Assembly (NCBI GenBank): GCA_946699065.1
Contig: CAMPDV010000126.1
Span: 310,001 to 374,000 of the forward strand
Direction: 5' to 3'
DNA length: 64,000 nucleotides
Source: Loxodes magnus
Taxonomy: Eukaryota; Ciliophora; Karyorelictea; Loxodida; Loxodidae
Both the position numbers and the translations under genes were made by a program. Positions 37,666-49,370 of the stretch are shown piece after piece (position 1 is the stretch's first letter; the number at the start of each line of letters is the position of its first letter). A model generated the notes under the pieces. The model was not told where the DNA came from and made no database searches. It saw only the letters and a program-made list of their open reading frames with translations.

Positions 37666-37855
37666 GCTGGCTAATTATTATTTTTTGCAGCAACTCCATA
37701 TTTATAGGGTAATTAGCCAATGAGAATTAAGCCGTGAAAAGTTTTAAATAAAACTTTTCACGATTATTTGCCTTTTAAACCCCCTATATAAAATGCTGCT
37801 TCTTTTTATCTTTAATCCCTCCTTTTTAGCATTTTAGTTGACTTTCATTAAGAGA
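37666..37855. promoter_or_regulatory. Short divergent promoter region of EF-1alpha
   Basis: Only 190 bp separate the EF-1alpha ATG from the next plus-strand ATG. It holds TATA-like TATTTATAGGG (37698) and CCCTATATAAAA (37782) stretches on either side of a perfect palindrome, so both directions could be driven from here. Promoter activity is inferred from position and these motifs. Confidence 0.5.
37733..37762. promoter_or_regulatory. Perfect 14-bp inverted repeat with 2-nt spacer upstream of EF-1alpha
   Basis: The arms CGTGAAAAGTTTTA and TAAAACTTTTCACG are exact complements around a central AA, centred about 80 bp before the EF-1alpha start. It could be a dimeric transcription-factor site or a hairpin in the 5' leader. 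It is notable because long perfect palindromes outside low-complexity DNA are rare in this window. Confidence 0.6.
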
Positions 37856-38289
37856 ATGGAAGCAGATTCAGATTAATATCATATATACTCTAGCTATACT
37901 CATTCTATTTAACTTGTTCATAGTTGAAGTACTTATCAAAAAAGCAAGTGCAAAATATTTAGATATCTAAGTATCTGAATGAAGCTAATCTAGCCACCTC
38001 AACTAAAAATCAGAAAAAGGCAAGAGAGACATTAAAGATTTCAATTTAGATAAACAGTAAAGAGAAGAAAAAGAATTAGACTTTCAGAAGATAAATATAT
38101 TTTTAAAGAGCATAAAGCTTATAAGAATAAATAAAGAATAATATATTTACTCTCTCTAACTTATTCAATCAAATAATAGCTTAATAAATAAGCAATTTCA
38201 TTATATTATAGCCTTAAAAGCTAAAACTTATGTAATTTTAATAAGCTAAGTTTGCAGTGGCATTTAAGAATATCATTGATATGCTTTGA
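37856..38289 (+). CDS. Small helical protein, one intron needed
   Basis: The ATG at 37856 begins MEADSDQYHIYSSYTHSIQL; the following good frame reads QNIQISKYLNEANLATSTKN, then QKKARETLKISIQINSKE and FAVAFKNIIDML before TGA at 38287-38289. The two parts differ in phase; a GT...AG removal of 14 or 29 nt starting near 37918 joins them (about 135-140 residues). No family is recognised; the C-terminal half is amphipathic helix. It is divergently placed to EF-1alpha. Confidence 0.45.
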
Positions 38290-38455
38290 TAGGTAATTTA
38301 AAATACGATTGCTTTAAAATAATATAATGAAGTGTGTGCTAAATAGCTTAGTAACGTATATTAATAATTTATGTTCTTTTGACAATATTTTCAGAAAACC
38401 TAATGAAATAAGCTAATAGTACTATTTAACTTTCTTTTGACTTGTTTATTAAATC

Positions 38456-38527
38456 GGCTGCTTGGTCTAGTAGTATGATTCTCGCTTCGGGTGCGAGAGG
38501 TCACGGGTTCAATTCCCGTAGCAGCCC
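38456..38527 (+). tRNA. tRNA-Pro (anticodon CGG)
   Basis: A 72-nt cloverleaf. The acceptor pairs GGCTGCT with AGCAGCC, the D arm contains GGTCTAGTAGTATGA, the anticodon stem TCTCGC/GCGAGA encloses loop TTCGGGT with anticodon CGG, and the T arm CGGGTTCAATTCCCG is canonical (B box). It has no intron. A run of T (CCCCTTTT) directly after the gene serves as Pol III terminator. It reads CCG (and possibly other Pro codons). Confidence 0.96.
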
Positions 38528-39501
38528 CTTTTATCAATCTAATTTAAAAATGCTACATGTATTATCAATAAATTTTTAAGTATCAAACTAATAAAATTAT
38601 TAAGCATATTTCTTATATTTTCATCATATTACCCAATTTTTATCCAAAAGGGATTATATTACGTACCAGCTTAAATTAAAGTAAATGGAAAAACTCTTAA
38701 AAGTTTAGCTATCCATAAAGCGAACAATATTATAAATTAAATCAAGATTATAATAACAATAAGAAATTCCCTGATTCTAATAAAACTTACTAAGGTTTAT
38801 AATTTAAGCATAGAGGGATAAGAATTAATAGTAGTGATAAGATCTATCATTGAACATTTAGGATTATGAGTATTAAATAGAATGCTTATTCATTTAGAAG
38901 TATAGACAAATAAGTAAACTGTATAGCTTTAATCATTTAGCTACTTTATATAATTACTTAGTTAAATTATATTAGTGCAGAGATCCTTAAAAATGTTGAT
39001 TATGGTTATATCATTGAAGGCTTTTCTTAGTTTCAAATCAAATAACTTAACTTAAATTAATAGAGTTTATAATATTACGTAAGGTAACTTGGAATGTTCT
39101 GCTTTTATTCTATTTATTAAGAGGAAAGTAGATATACTTAATTAATATATAAGCAACTTACTTAAATTACTAAACCTACAGCACGTCTCATTTAAGTTTT
39201 TAAGCTTTAAAGCAGCTAATATTAGAACTTAATGAAAATTTCTTCTTTTAATATAAATAAACTAGCAATACTTTAACTAATCTAATTCGCAATAAATAGG
39301 TTACTATCTTTAATCCCTTGCTAGAGATTTAAAACAAATTTTGAAAAAGAATACAAAAACTGTTTTAAGCTAGTTAATAGAATATCATAAATTAAAAAAG
39401 AGAAATGACTAAGAAAGAAATTAATATAAGCAAAATTGGATAAGTAAATTATAAGTCAACTAAAGAAGTTAGGATCATCTTTAATAAGAGGAAATGTTTC
39501 C
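38528..39501 (+). other. Interval with long open plus-strand frames, gene unresolved
   Basis: After the tRNA terminator, a plus frame from ~38680 to ~39150 and another ending near 39500 look protein-like (SIEGQELIVVIRSIIEHLG; ALKQLILELNENFFFQYKQT). Starts, introns and stops could not be fixed, and the next gene on the minus strand converges at 39502. Confidence 0.3.
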
Positions 39502-39857
39502 TCAAAATAAGGACAATAAAAGTTTATATATTTATTGCTCAACTTTTTATGTATTTATCTGAATAAATTTCAAACTGAGACATTTCTTCTTTCTCTCAAT
39601 AAGCTCATAGAATTGTTATTCCATCTTCTTGTAATTTTGCTCCAGCTATTCACAATAAATCCTAAGGTCATTGTTGTCCTTTTGAAGCTATTTATTTTGC
39701 TACTATTTATTACCAAGATCCCGTTTACGTTTTTTCACACTTGAATCAACTAATACTTACTTCTTTCTGTAAATATCTCCAAAGCAGTTGTAATATAGCC
39801 TCCTCGATGTTTCAAATTCTTTTAATGATTGCTAACCTTCTTATTCACTTCAGACAT
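39502..39857 (-). CDS. Small basic coiled-coil protein (leucine-zipper-like), one 17-nt intron
   Basis: ATG 39857, TGA 39504-39502. Exon 1 reads MSEVNKKVSNHQKNLKHRGG and ends near TERSN; exon 2 continues VKKRKRDLGNKQQQNKQLQK, then CEQLEQNYKKMEQQFYELIE. Removing a 17-nt GT...AG stretch at 39756-39740 joins them (112 residues). A basic patch directly before a Leu/Tyr heptad region resembles bZIP architecture, but the basic region lacks the bZIP signature, so a DNA-binding role is only a possibility. Confidence 0.5.
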
Positions 39858-40574
39858 CACCTACATAAATACCCAGCTTTTGACAACAATAGAAACTTTT
39901 TATTAAGGGCTTGAAGTAAAATTTTTATTGTGTTTAAATTTTTTGTTCAATTTCCATCTTATCTGTTTGAGGTTAATTTTTTTAATTGGTAATCGAACTT
40001 CTTCAATAATTTTCTATGAATTTGCTGCTAGATTTTTTTCTATTAGTATAAATTTTGGAAGTTAAAGATTCAATTTAAAACTAAGCTTAACTTACCAAGT
40101 CTTGATCTTTCTTATTTTACCTTTTAAAAGAAATCGAAAATATTATTTTTCCACTTTCAGTATCTATATTTCTGTATTCATTTGCTAAATTAAGGAATAA
40201 AGCTAAATAACTTCTTTCTCATGAGATTTCTCATTATTTTTTATTCTGCTAGAAAGTTCAGTATTTCCCAACACTTAATAGGAGTAAATTTATCTTTATG
40301 AATTTTTTCTTCTTGTATATTACTGAAGCTTAAGATTGATCTATTAAATTAGAATTTAAGGTTTACATTACTAGGTTTGTTCCCTTTTTTATAATTATAA
40401 ATAATTAGTTATAATAGATTTGATTTATTTATAAGATGATGTTTATTAAATGTTTCAAGTATAAATTTTGAGTATCTTTTTGAAGAGACCTTGAAAAATC
40501 GTTAAGTTAAATTTTGGGTGCTTAATAGAAGGATGTTAAATGTAAATTTTATTAAAAAATAAAAGAGTGAAATA
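39858..40574. other. AT-rich intergenic interval
   Basis: Between the small coiled-coil gene start and the end of the 1064-aa gene. No coding, RNA or repeat signal was recognised. Confidence 0.4.
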
Positions 40575-43500
40575 TCATTAAGGCTTAGGGTTTTCCTCCT
40601 AAGTTGTATTTTTGCTATTTTTTTCTTCTTCTTTTATTTCTGCTTTGATTTTCTTTTCATCTTTCTTGCTTTTAACGAACCTTGAAAGAAGCTTTACTGC
40701 TCTTAGTTCACGCCATATCTGAGCATTAGATTGAATTTCACTCTCTTATCATATCCTGTTAGCCTCTGTTAAATGCACAAATTCTTACAGTTAGAGATCT
40801 AGTTATGTGAAATTTGCGATTCGCATGTAATTTGTTTCAAGAGTAATGCATCTTATTATGGATAGTAAGGTTAAAACTCGACGATAAGCATCCGTCATTG
40901 AAATTCCACATCGTTCAGTAGGATCAGTCTATCCTCTTTTTCTCAATATTAAGTCTAGCTTGTTGATATGATTTTATATATCTTCTATACCAAAATGAGA
41001 TAAATTTCTTTTAAACTACTCTATAAAATTTGGATTCTTAGACTAAGCTTCATAATGGTTAAAAGAAGTTGCTATTCTTTCAGTTAGGACATTATTAGTA
41101 ACCAAAATTCTTCCGTTTTTATCAAGAATAGGAACTGGTCAACTGCTTCTTAGTCTTATAGTCTTTATCAGAATCATACTTTCATTACATGCAAGCCAAA
41201 TCGACTGAGAAGTTACAACTCCTCCTCCAAGAGTTCAAGATGTTCTAAAAAGTTAAGCAAGTTCAGTTTGTGTTGCATCAGGGTCTATTTTAGACATTAT
41301 AAACTTAAAGTTTTCAAAGTTGATAGTTCTTTTAAGAGTTGTACTTATTTTTGGTGCTTGCTTATACAAATCTTAAATGATGCAATATTTATTTCTTCTT
41401 TCCTTTTTATAATGCTCTACTAATAAGCGTAGAATCATTTAACTATCTAACTGTCCTTTTTTATTTTATGCCTTCTACTTTACCTTTTCCTTGAAATTTT
41501 CTTTCTCTTCTTCATCTACTTTAGACATCACTAAATCAATTGCTTCTTCCGCCTCACCCCAAGATACTCAATCGATTTAGTTAAGAGTACCGGTAAATCG
41601 CTCTAATTATGGTCCTTTAAAAAGTAAATTTCTAGCATGAAGGAAGAATCATAATTCATCAAGAGAAAGTTTCTCTTTCAGAATTTCTCTAAAGTTATGT
41701 AATTCCCAAATCTTTTTAGTTTTGAAGTTTAAGACTCCTAATAAGATCTGAGTTCTAAGGAAATCAACATTTTCCTTTTCTCAGTATTCCAGTGGCTTTA
41801 TTTTTTTAAACATATCATCAAATTTGAATTTTCCTATCCAACCGTATACAAACTCTGGCATCCTGGAAGGCATTTTTTATGTTATGTCACAATATAAGTG
41901 CTCGTTGAATTTTGAATCAAATATTGCTCGCATTGTTTAGTAAAGCCATAACTGAGATGGAGGATTGAAATGTAGCTACTTTTTTTTAGGAACAATTGCC
42001 TCCAAGAGATAAGCATATGTCGGTCTAAGAAGAAACAATTATTTAATATCAAACTCCTCCTTATCTTCAGTCTTGCTAAGGAGTTTTAAAAAATTTTCAG
42101 CTATTGGAACTTCAGGAACATCATTAAAAAGTTCAGGTTTGACATATACAGGATCTCCTGATTCAAAGTTTGCAGTATATCTTTAAGAAATAGTTTTCCC
42201 TTCCTCTCTCTAATTTTTTAGTTTAAAAATAGTATTGAGTGATTCTTAAAGTGTCTCTTACAATTTTTTATATTTGTGTATTTATTACACATACTCTTCT
42301 TATATCATATGAGATCTCTCTCAGTATAATTTATACTATATAAGAGTGTTTTCATAATTAGTACTAAGCATCTCAATTTTTCTAATCATACTATCAGTAT
42401 TCTCTTATTGAGACTTATAAGTGTCTTTTTTTGTAGCGTATTTCTATTTCTTAAGACCTAATTCATGCTGTATTTTATAAAGATTTGCCTCTAAGTTATC
42501 AATTTTATTCTTTAAGGTTCTTATTTAATTTTCATAATTCAGCTTTTGCTATTTCGCTATTTTTTAAATCTCTTTAGTTTCGTTCATTTTCTAAAGTTCT
42601 TCATATTTGACCGTAACCATTTCTAATCTAGTGAGGAGTTGAGCTTTTTCCTCATTTCATTTATTTTCTTGTTGTTCATTCATTTTCTTATATTCTTCTA
42701 ACTCTTACTAGATATCATTTTTAGAAGTGACAATTTAATTTTTATCCTTTTTTAAATTTTTATTCTCTTTTATTAAAGTTTTGTTTACTTCGTTTTCTTT
42801 TTCAACTATCACTGTATCTCTTTTTTGCAGTTTCTTAAATCCAACTATCATTTGCTTTTCTACTTCCAGGAGACTTTCCAAAATGAAATTTTTGTCTTTC
42901 ACATTTTCAAAACTAATATTTTAAATTAGATTCCTATATACAATTTCAAGCTTATTTAATGCAGCTAATGCATGCTTCATATTACTTAAAAATTGAGCGT
43001 TATTTTTGAATTTCTCTCTAAAATCTCTTTAACTATCCACTAGATCCTAGAAATACATTTCATCAAACTAATTCTATCTATCATTGTTTTGTGGTTAAGT
43101 GTATATCTTAATATTTTTTTTGAGGAAATCTAGCTATAGATTTCTTTGAAAATAAGACTGAGAATATTTTTCTATTTACTTTCTCTTATACTTTGGTAGA
43201 TCGCTTTAATATATTTACTATAATGTATCGTTTTCTTTCGAAAAGCGACTTTAGTCACTTATTTAAAAGCTACTCATGATTTGATTGCTTTTAAAAAGAT
43301 CAACTGAGTTTTACGAATAAAGGCTAAAGTTCGCAATTCTGTCCTGTCTGTTATTTTCAGGGCTTATCTACCACTCTAATTGCTAATTTTTATATATACT
43401 AGGCATTATTTCTCTTCCTTTATTTTCCTTTTTCTATATTTGGGTTAGATTTTGAACTTTACTTTCCAGAATTTCATTTTTTGATCTAGATGTAACACTA

Positions 43501-43769
43501 AATACTTTGCCTTTGATCTCCATCTCTCCTAATTAGTTTCTCTGAAAGTTCTATATATTTAAATCTCTGTCTGATTAATAACCCTCTAAATTCAAGTGAA
43601 GCTTCTGTAATTTTTAACTTTCTAAATCTTTCGATTTTTTCACTTTCCTACTTTTCTCGGATTTTTACGGTGATGAGCTGCTTTACTTCAAAGATTGAAA
43701 ATTACTACTAGGTGTGATTTAAATTTCAACAGTTGGTGGTAAGATTGATTCGAAATTCTTTTTAAGCAT
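40575..43769 (-). CDS. Large coiled-coil protein of unknown function
   Basis: 1064 residues in one frame, ATG 43769, TGA 40577-40575. The first ~330 residues are Ser/Asn/Gln/Lys-rich. Residues ~330-600 form a long coiled coil (EQQENKWNEEKAQLLTRLEM, with Trp from TGA). The C-terminal ~460 residues are a compact, varied region: KPELFNDVPEVPIAENFLKL, FLLRPTYAYLLEAIVPKK, SLGGGVV-like stretches and TERCGISMTDAYRRVLTLLS. I do not recognise a family; a conserved globular domain after a coiled coil suggests a cytoskeletal, basal-body or ciliary protein, as inference only. Its end is a Glu/Lys-rich tail. The start is 153 bp from a divergent small gene. Confidence 0.8.
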
Positions 43770-43921
43770 TTATTTATAATTAAAGATAAATACATCTTTA
43801 TCTTTAAAAAGAACCTTAAAAAAAAAGGCTATATAATCCTAGGCTCCTTTAAGCAGAATCTTTAAGTTTAAATCTATAAGCTAACAGAAGCTTATATTTA
43901 GCAAGATTAAGAGCGAAAACT

Positions 43922-44341
43922 ATGCTATTAATACCTTTCGAAGCATATGATGCATTGAAAAATTCTGAATCTGAAAAGTTTCTTATACAGGCAACTATTT
44001 AAGGAATGCTTTTGCATATGATAGTAGGTTAGGAAAAAAACATTAAAATAGAGCTTTCTTTTAAAATTATTTAAGTGAACAATTCTGCTGTGAACTTGTT
44101 TTAAAGAGTATTAATATAATCAGCTTTTTTAATTAATTTCAGCTAAATCTCTTTATTAATAGAAAGAATAAGAGATATAACAAAACAACTAAAATTAGCA
44201 AACGGCAAAAACTAGAATTAATAGGTGTTGCTAAGACAAATTTTTAAAATACTTATAATAATAGCTAATTTAATTACAAACCTAATTATAGGCTATTTGA
44301 ATAAATAACCTAAATTAAGTAAAATTTACAAAGGAAATTGA
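43922..44341 (+). CDS. Small hypothetical protein
   Basis: 139 codons, ATG 43922 to TGA 44339-44341. The N-terminus MLLIPFEAYDALKNSESEKF and the middle ISLLIERIRDITKQLKLANG look like a folded helical protein; no domain is recognised. It is divergent from the 1064-aa gene. The second half becomes more AT-rich and Ile-rich, so the true stop may involve a small intron. Confidence 0.45.
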
Positions 44342-45213
44342 TATAATTATATACCATGGATTCTTAGATAAAAGGTTATTTAAAATAAATTGATTGATAA
44401 GCTAAGTAGCAACCATTTAAATAAACAGATATAATTTTTTTTTAATTATTATAATTTATCACTATTTAATAGCGAAAAATAATAGAAGGAACCTATGATA
44501 GATGGATATAATGTTTCCTCTTATTTATTTCTAAGTTTTAAGAAAGAATTAATCTTTAAAAAATTTCTAAAAGGAAAAATTTGAATAAATTATAAAATTA
44601 ACAATAAGTAAGTCTTCAATCAAGCTAATTCTAATTTAAACAAAATTTAACTATCATTAGGATTCTATCATTCAATGCTTGAATGAGATTTAGATATCCT
44701 TTATATTACAACTTATATATGTGAAATATTATAAAATTTAATAAAATTATCTTGAAAGCTTGAATATTAAGGATTTAGCGATGATAGCGTTTATTTTCTT
44801 TAGTAAATTTAACATTTAGTCTTGATTTACTAGTATTATAAGAATTTAAGTTATTTGACTTAGTGAAAGCTTTAACTAATTTAAGCTATGATAGATTATA
44901 TAAATTCAACAAATCTGAATTTATTGTGAAGAATAACGGTAAAAAATTAGTTCATATGTTGAACTCAATAACCTACCTTGTCTTCTCTAATTCTAGTTCT
45001 TTTGCTTTTATATAAGGGGTTTAAAATATAGATACACTTCTTGTATTTTGTTCCTTGTAAAAAATTGCTAAGTAGAATTTGGAGATAAAAGAAAAGAAAT
45101 TTGAATAGAATCTTGATAGCATGATACAAAGAATATGAATTTGTATAAGTTGATATTAAATAGAATTAGATTAAAAGACTGAAAATTTTTATTTATAGAG
45201 TATCTTAATTTTT
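44342..45213. other. AT-rich interval without a called gene
   Basis: No recognisable coding, RNA or repeat feature. A plus frame from an ATG near 44356 is open but unconvincing. Confidence 0.4.
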
Positions 45214-45777
45214 TCATGATTTATCTTAGAACAAATCTTTTTCAGAATCTAGCGACAAATTTTCTTCATTTGTTTATGAAATGAGTAAATCACAAACTTA
45301 GCCATAAAATTTACCTGCATCTTTGTATCTTTGTTCTTGAAAAGCAACTTCAAATTAATGATAAATAGTTTTAATTGTCTGTGCTTTTCTAAAAGCATTC
45401 TAAGTGACAACTTTTGCTAGTTCTCCTTGAGTTTCAAACAAGACAAAAACTTTATCAATTTTTTCTAGCATATTTCTAGATAATTATCTATCACTAATGC
45501 ATTTTGCTATAGCTACAGTAAGATAGTTAATACATGGTTATAGTTCTTTGAATCCATCAATAAAGCCTTCCAAAGTTTTTCTGTTAAACTGATTTACTCC
45601 TTTCTAAAGATCAGTATAGAATTCTTCAATAGCAAGACATCCTTAGATTTTTTCCGAAGTATCATTCTTAAAGAAGCCATTTAGCCATCCTGCATTGAAA
45701 TTAGTTTTCTAATCTATAGTAATTTATTGAGCTTATAATGAAGCTAATAAAAATATGACGACAAAGAAAGTTTTCAT
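45214..45777 (-). CDS. Secreted protein with signal peptide
   Basis: 187 residues, ATG 45777, TGA 45216-45214. The signal peptide MKTFFVVIFLLASLQAQ is followed by an alpha-helical mature protein with four or five Cys (IQGCLAIEEFY, LQPCINYLTVAIAKCISDRQ, YGQVCDLLIS). No transmembrane segment follows, so it is probably secreted or in the endomembrane lumen. It resembles in size and style the small secreted protein at 33763-34311, though I cannot show homology by eye. No family name can be given. Confidence 0.75.
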
Positions 45778-46232
45778 CTTTATTATAATTGTTTGAGTTT
45801 ACAAATACTTGACTAGATGAGTTAATTCAACTTTAATATCAAAATAAATATTTTAAAGAGTGCTCTGTCAAATTACCCTTGATTAATATAACTTGTATCT
45901 TTAGATTTAATTATTAATTAAAAAAGCATACTTCTTCAAGTCCTTTAGATTATATTCTCTTCTTAAGTCACAATCCAAGTAATGGCTTCGATTTATAGCC
46001 TTTTTATTTTAACTTTTCTAGTAATTTTTTACATAATATCAACTTACTAGACAGAATAATTAATAATAGCTATTGAAATACTCAAAGCTACATTTAGATA
46101 ATCATTAGATAGTTAGAAATAAATAATTAAGGATTAAGCAACTTTAAAAAGCTGATGCTTAAAATAAAAAGTAAGGAGATTTTAAATAGATAATGATAAA
46201 TTAACTTTGATATCAATTATGCTTTTTAGATT
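45778..46232. other. AT-rich intergenic interval
   Basis: Between the secreted-protein gene and the end of the cyclin gene. Nothing recognised. Confidence 0.4.
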
Positions 46233-47279
46233 TCATTTACTTATGCTATCTTTTATGTTTGTTCTGGACTATTCTAACTTGGCTTTTAAGTTTTATATTG
46301 TTGTAAAATTTCCTTCTTTAAATACTTTTGTTAGAGATGAAAAAGTGTAGGTATCCTGGAGAGTCATTATGAGGCTGTCTAGATAAATTTTGAGAATTGG
46401 CTTCATCATATTTTGAGTGATGTGAGTGAAACTTCTTTGTTCTTAAGTTCATTCTTCGTCTTAAAGCAATTTTTAGGATAAATAAATAGAAGTTGCTGCT
46501 ATTAAATTAGGAGCGTATTTTAGCATTTAGCTTTCAAACAATGGAATTTTCAGTAAGAACTTAGTTAATTTGATTTAATTCTCTTCTATTATATTGAATT
46601 TGGTTGCTATAATGTTAAAAAATTTAAGAGCAGAAGCTATTAAAAATTTAAATTGAATCTTCTAAGCTATCTTCATTTCTAATTATTTCAACTCTGTTTG
46701 GGTCATTTGTTACATGTAATCTAAGCAATCTGTAATGAATAATGGCCGTACGTCTTCAAATTTACTTGCCATAAACAAACAAGTTATCGCTATCTTTTTT
46801 AGTTCGCTTTATTTTAGGATAACTTAGCTTAGATATCGATCAAAATAATTGACAGAAAGGAAAAACGTTTCCTCGCTTATGTTATAACATGTCTTATGAA
46901 TCTCAAATATCCATTCTATTGTATTAGCTCTCATTTAATAATTAACTTCAGTTTACTTGCACATAAAGTTTTCGCTAGGTCAATTTTTATGCCAGTTTTA
47001 GCAAAGAGAGTCATACATTAATTATTGATAGCAAACCAAGCTTTATATATCACCCTTTTCCTCAGGTTCAAAATAAGTAAAATTATCCACTGGAATTCTA
47101 TCAGATGCAAGCCCTGCTTTATTTTTAGTTTTTCTGCAAGCTGGAGATTCAAAAGAGCATAATTTATTTTCCACTTTTTGCTTTTGCATTACTTTCAACT
47201 AATTATCTTTCTTATAATTACTAGATCTAGGCTTGGGTAATTCGAAATTAAGTTCTCATTACTTAATTTAAACTTTCAT
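46233..47279 (-). CDS. B/A-type cyclin
   Basis: 348 residues from the ATG at 47279, TGA at 46235-46233; an inner ATG at 47189 would give 318. Cyclins bind and activate cyclin-dependent kinases. The cyclin box is clear: QMRANTIEWIFEIHKTCYNI matches the MRAILVDWLIEVH signature of mitotic cyclins, followed by TFFLSVNYFDRYLSQVIL, KKIAITCLFMASKFEDVRPL and the MEMKIAQKIQF-like helix before the C-terminal cyclin fold. No clear RxxL destruction box is visible in the short N-terminus. The upstream start requires one TGA read as Trp; that N-terminal part is protein-like. Confidence 0.88.
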
Positions 47280-47464
47280 AGACGCTTTTTCTTAATTAAC
47301 CTCATTTTGCTAATTTCAGTCTTGCATTATAATCTAACGGATTGCAAATTTCAAATATGAATTTTCTGTTTTATTTCTTAAGAATTATAAAAGCACTTCT
47401 TTAAATAGTTCTCAAAGGTAATTTTACAGCTAATATAAATCAATTTAGATAGTCATCACTCTTT

Positions 47465-47743
47465 ATGATAGATAAGAGTTAAATGATTAGATGCTCTGAT
47501 TGATATCTCAATTTATTAATACTTAGTTATGCTTTATTATGCTTATCTAATATTATCAAAAGCTTATGAAGAAGATTTATATTAGGTGGATTCATTTACC
47601 TTATTGAGAGATGATTAAAGTGTAATAATAATAATACGAAGCAATTACTAAGAAATTTGAAATAAGATGCTATAAGTGTAACTATATTAGAAATAATCCG
47701 CCTTTTAGATACTAAATATGAAAGACTTTTAAATCTATTTTGA
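47465..47743 (+). CDS. Small hypothetical protein
   Basis: 92 codons, ATG 47465 to TGA 47741-47743. It has a hydrophobic stretch (LNLLILSYALLCLSNII) that could be a membrane segment, then a charged helical end (KQLLRNLKQDAISVTILEII). Two TGAs are read as Trp. No family is recognised; short length keeps confidence low. It is divergent from the cyclin (186 bp between starts). Confidence 0.35.
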
Positions 47744-47820
47744 ATTAACTAACTAGGATTTTATTAGGTTAACGATATAAAATAAAAGCTAAATAGGTAT
47801 ATAAAATAATAATAAAATCA

Positions 47821-48471
47821 ATGTAAGCTATTTATTTGATAGCTTAGAACATTAATTAATTAATATAGCTACTAAACTAAAACCTTATTCGAAAGACAAA
47901 GAGTTTAAATCTAAATTTAAATTACTCTTTAATCAAATTAATATCTACCATACCAATTTTGAGCTAAAGTTATAGAAAAGCATACCTGTTGTATAAAGGT
48001 TGCATAGTGTTTTGTAAATTTTACCAGTTAATAAATATAAATCAGAATATCGAATTAGCTAATTATTTAAATTATTAGATGCTAAATCAAAAATTCATCC
48101 AACCATATAAATCTATTTTTTAAAGCGATGCAGAACAATATAATGAAGATATTGTTTATCTATCTTTAGACTATTATAATTATTAATAACTTAAGTATCT
48201 TAGTATTCTAGGTAAGTTTAGCTATACTTCTAATATAAAAACTCTATAAAATGCTTTGAATATGTTTTACTAATTTGAACATGTTTATTATAATTTAGAT
48301 TCTCAGTTAAGTAGTTTAACCTCTAAGTAGATAAATCTAAAATTTACAATATTTAAACTAGATTTTTAGAGCAAATCGCTTAGTTTTTAATCCCTTTTAA
48401 CAAATAAAAAGAAACAGAAGCTCAAAATTCTAGCTTCAAATCTCTCATCTAATCATATAATATTCCACTGA
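47821..48471 (+). CDS. Hypothetical protein, possibly LRR-like
   Basis: 216 codons with no internal TGA, ATG 47821 to TGA 48469-48471. The second half is rich in Asp, Leu and Tyr: QSDAEQYNEDIVYLSLDYYN, then LKYLSILGKFSYTSNIKTLQ, a spacing that resembles leucine-rich repeats. The absence of TGA over 216 codons and the composition support coding. No family is recognised. Confidence 0.5.
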
Positions 48472-49370
48472 CATAATATTAAAATTGACCTCTTAAAAAG
48501 AATAATAAAATTTAATTATTTTACTCAGCAACTTCATGTAAAAACTAAGTTATATTAATTAAGTTAAAGAATGAATTCAAAAGTTTCTAATGTAAATTTT
48601 AATTTTTTATTGTCTTAAATTAATGAGATTTTAATATTTATTAACTTAAATTTTATATCCTGTGGATATAGGATCTAAATAACCTAGTTATAAATTGTAA
48701 AAAAAATTAAATTACTTGAAAGAAAAATATTTACTTATAGCTAGAGAATATCGTTAGCTTTATTTAAGACATATGAAAAAATAAAGCATCTATCTAACAA
48801 AAAATATCATAATTGCTTTAAAAATCTTAGAAAATTAAATTTTAAACTTAAATATCAAAATTAATAATTTTGGTAAAGAAGTATCAAATAAATTTTAGAC
48901 TAGTTAGTAAATGTTTTATTTCTAGCTTAAAAATATTTTCATTGCCAGAATAAAAAGCCTAACTAGCATTCATTTCATAAAATTAATTGCCTAAATCAAT
49001 AAATGTTGCTAATATTTTATGTTCGATGTGATGAGATTTAGATTTATTCTGCTTAATTATTTTCTTCTAAATCTTTTTTAATAAATATACTTAAATTAAA
49101 TAGAAAGTTCTAACTATTCAATTTGATTATACTATCTTATTAAATATAGTTATTAATTCTTTATTTTATTTTTTATTCTCCTTCCAAGAGCAAAACTTTT
49201 TAATTTTACTAAGTTTATGATCTAGTATTAGAGTTTAAATTATTTAAGAGATATATGAGCAAAATAAATTGTTCGGAATTATTTTTAATAAGATTCAATC
49301 TGATTATTTTAGTACGTTGAAAGCTTTTTTTGTTAATAAAACTTAATAAAGAAATGTAATTAGTTTTCAT
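48472..49370 (-). other. Interval with a possible minus-strand exon
   Basis: A minus frame ending in TGA at 48886-48884 reads as protein (KFCSWKENKKQNKELITIFN; ATFIDLGNQFYEMNASQAFY) and is open back to ~49380, in a different phase from the RING/TRAF gene upstream. It may be a separate small gene or a spliced C-terminal part. The remaining sequence is featureless. Confidence 0.35.
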
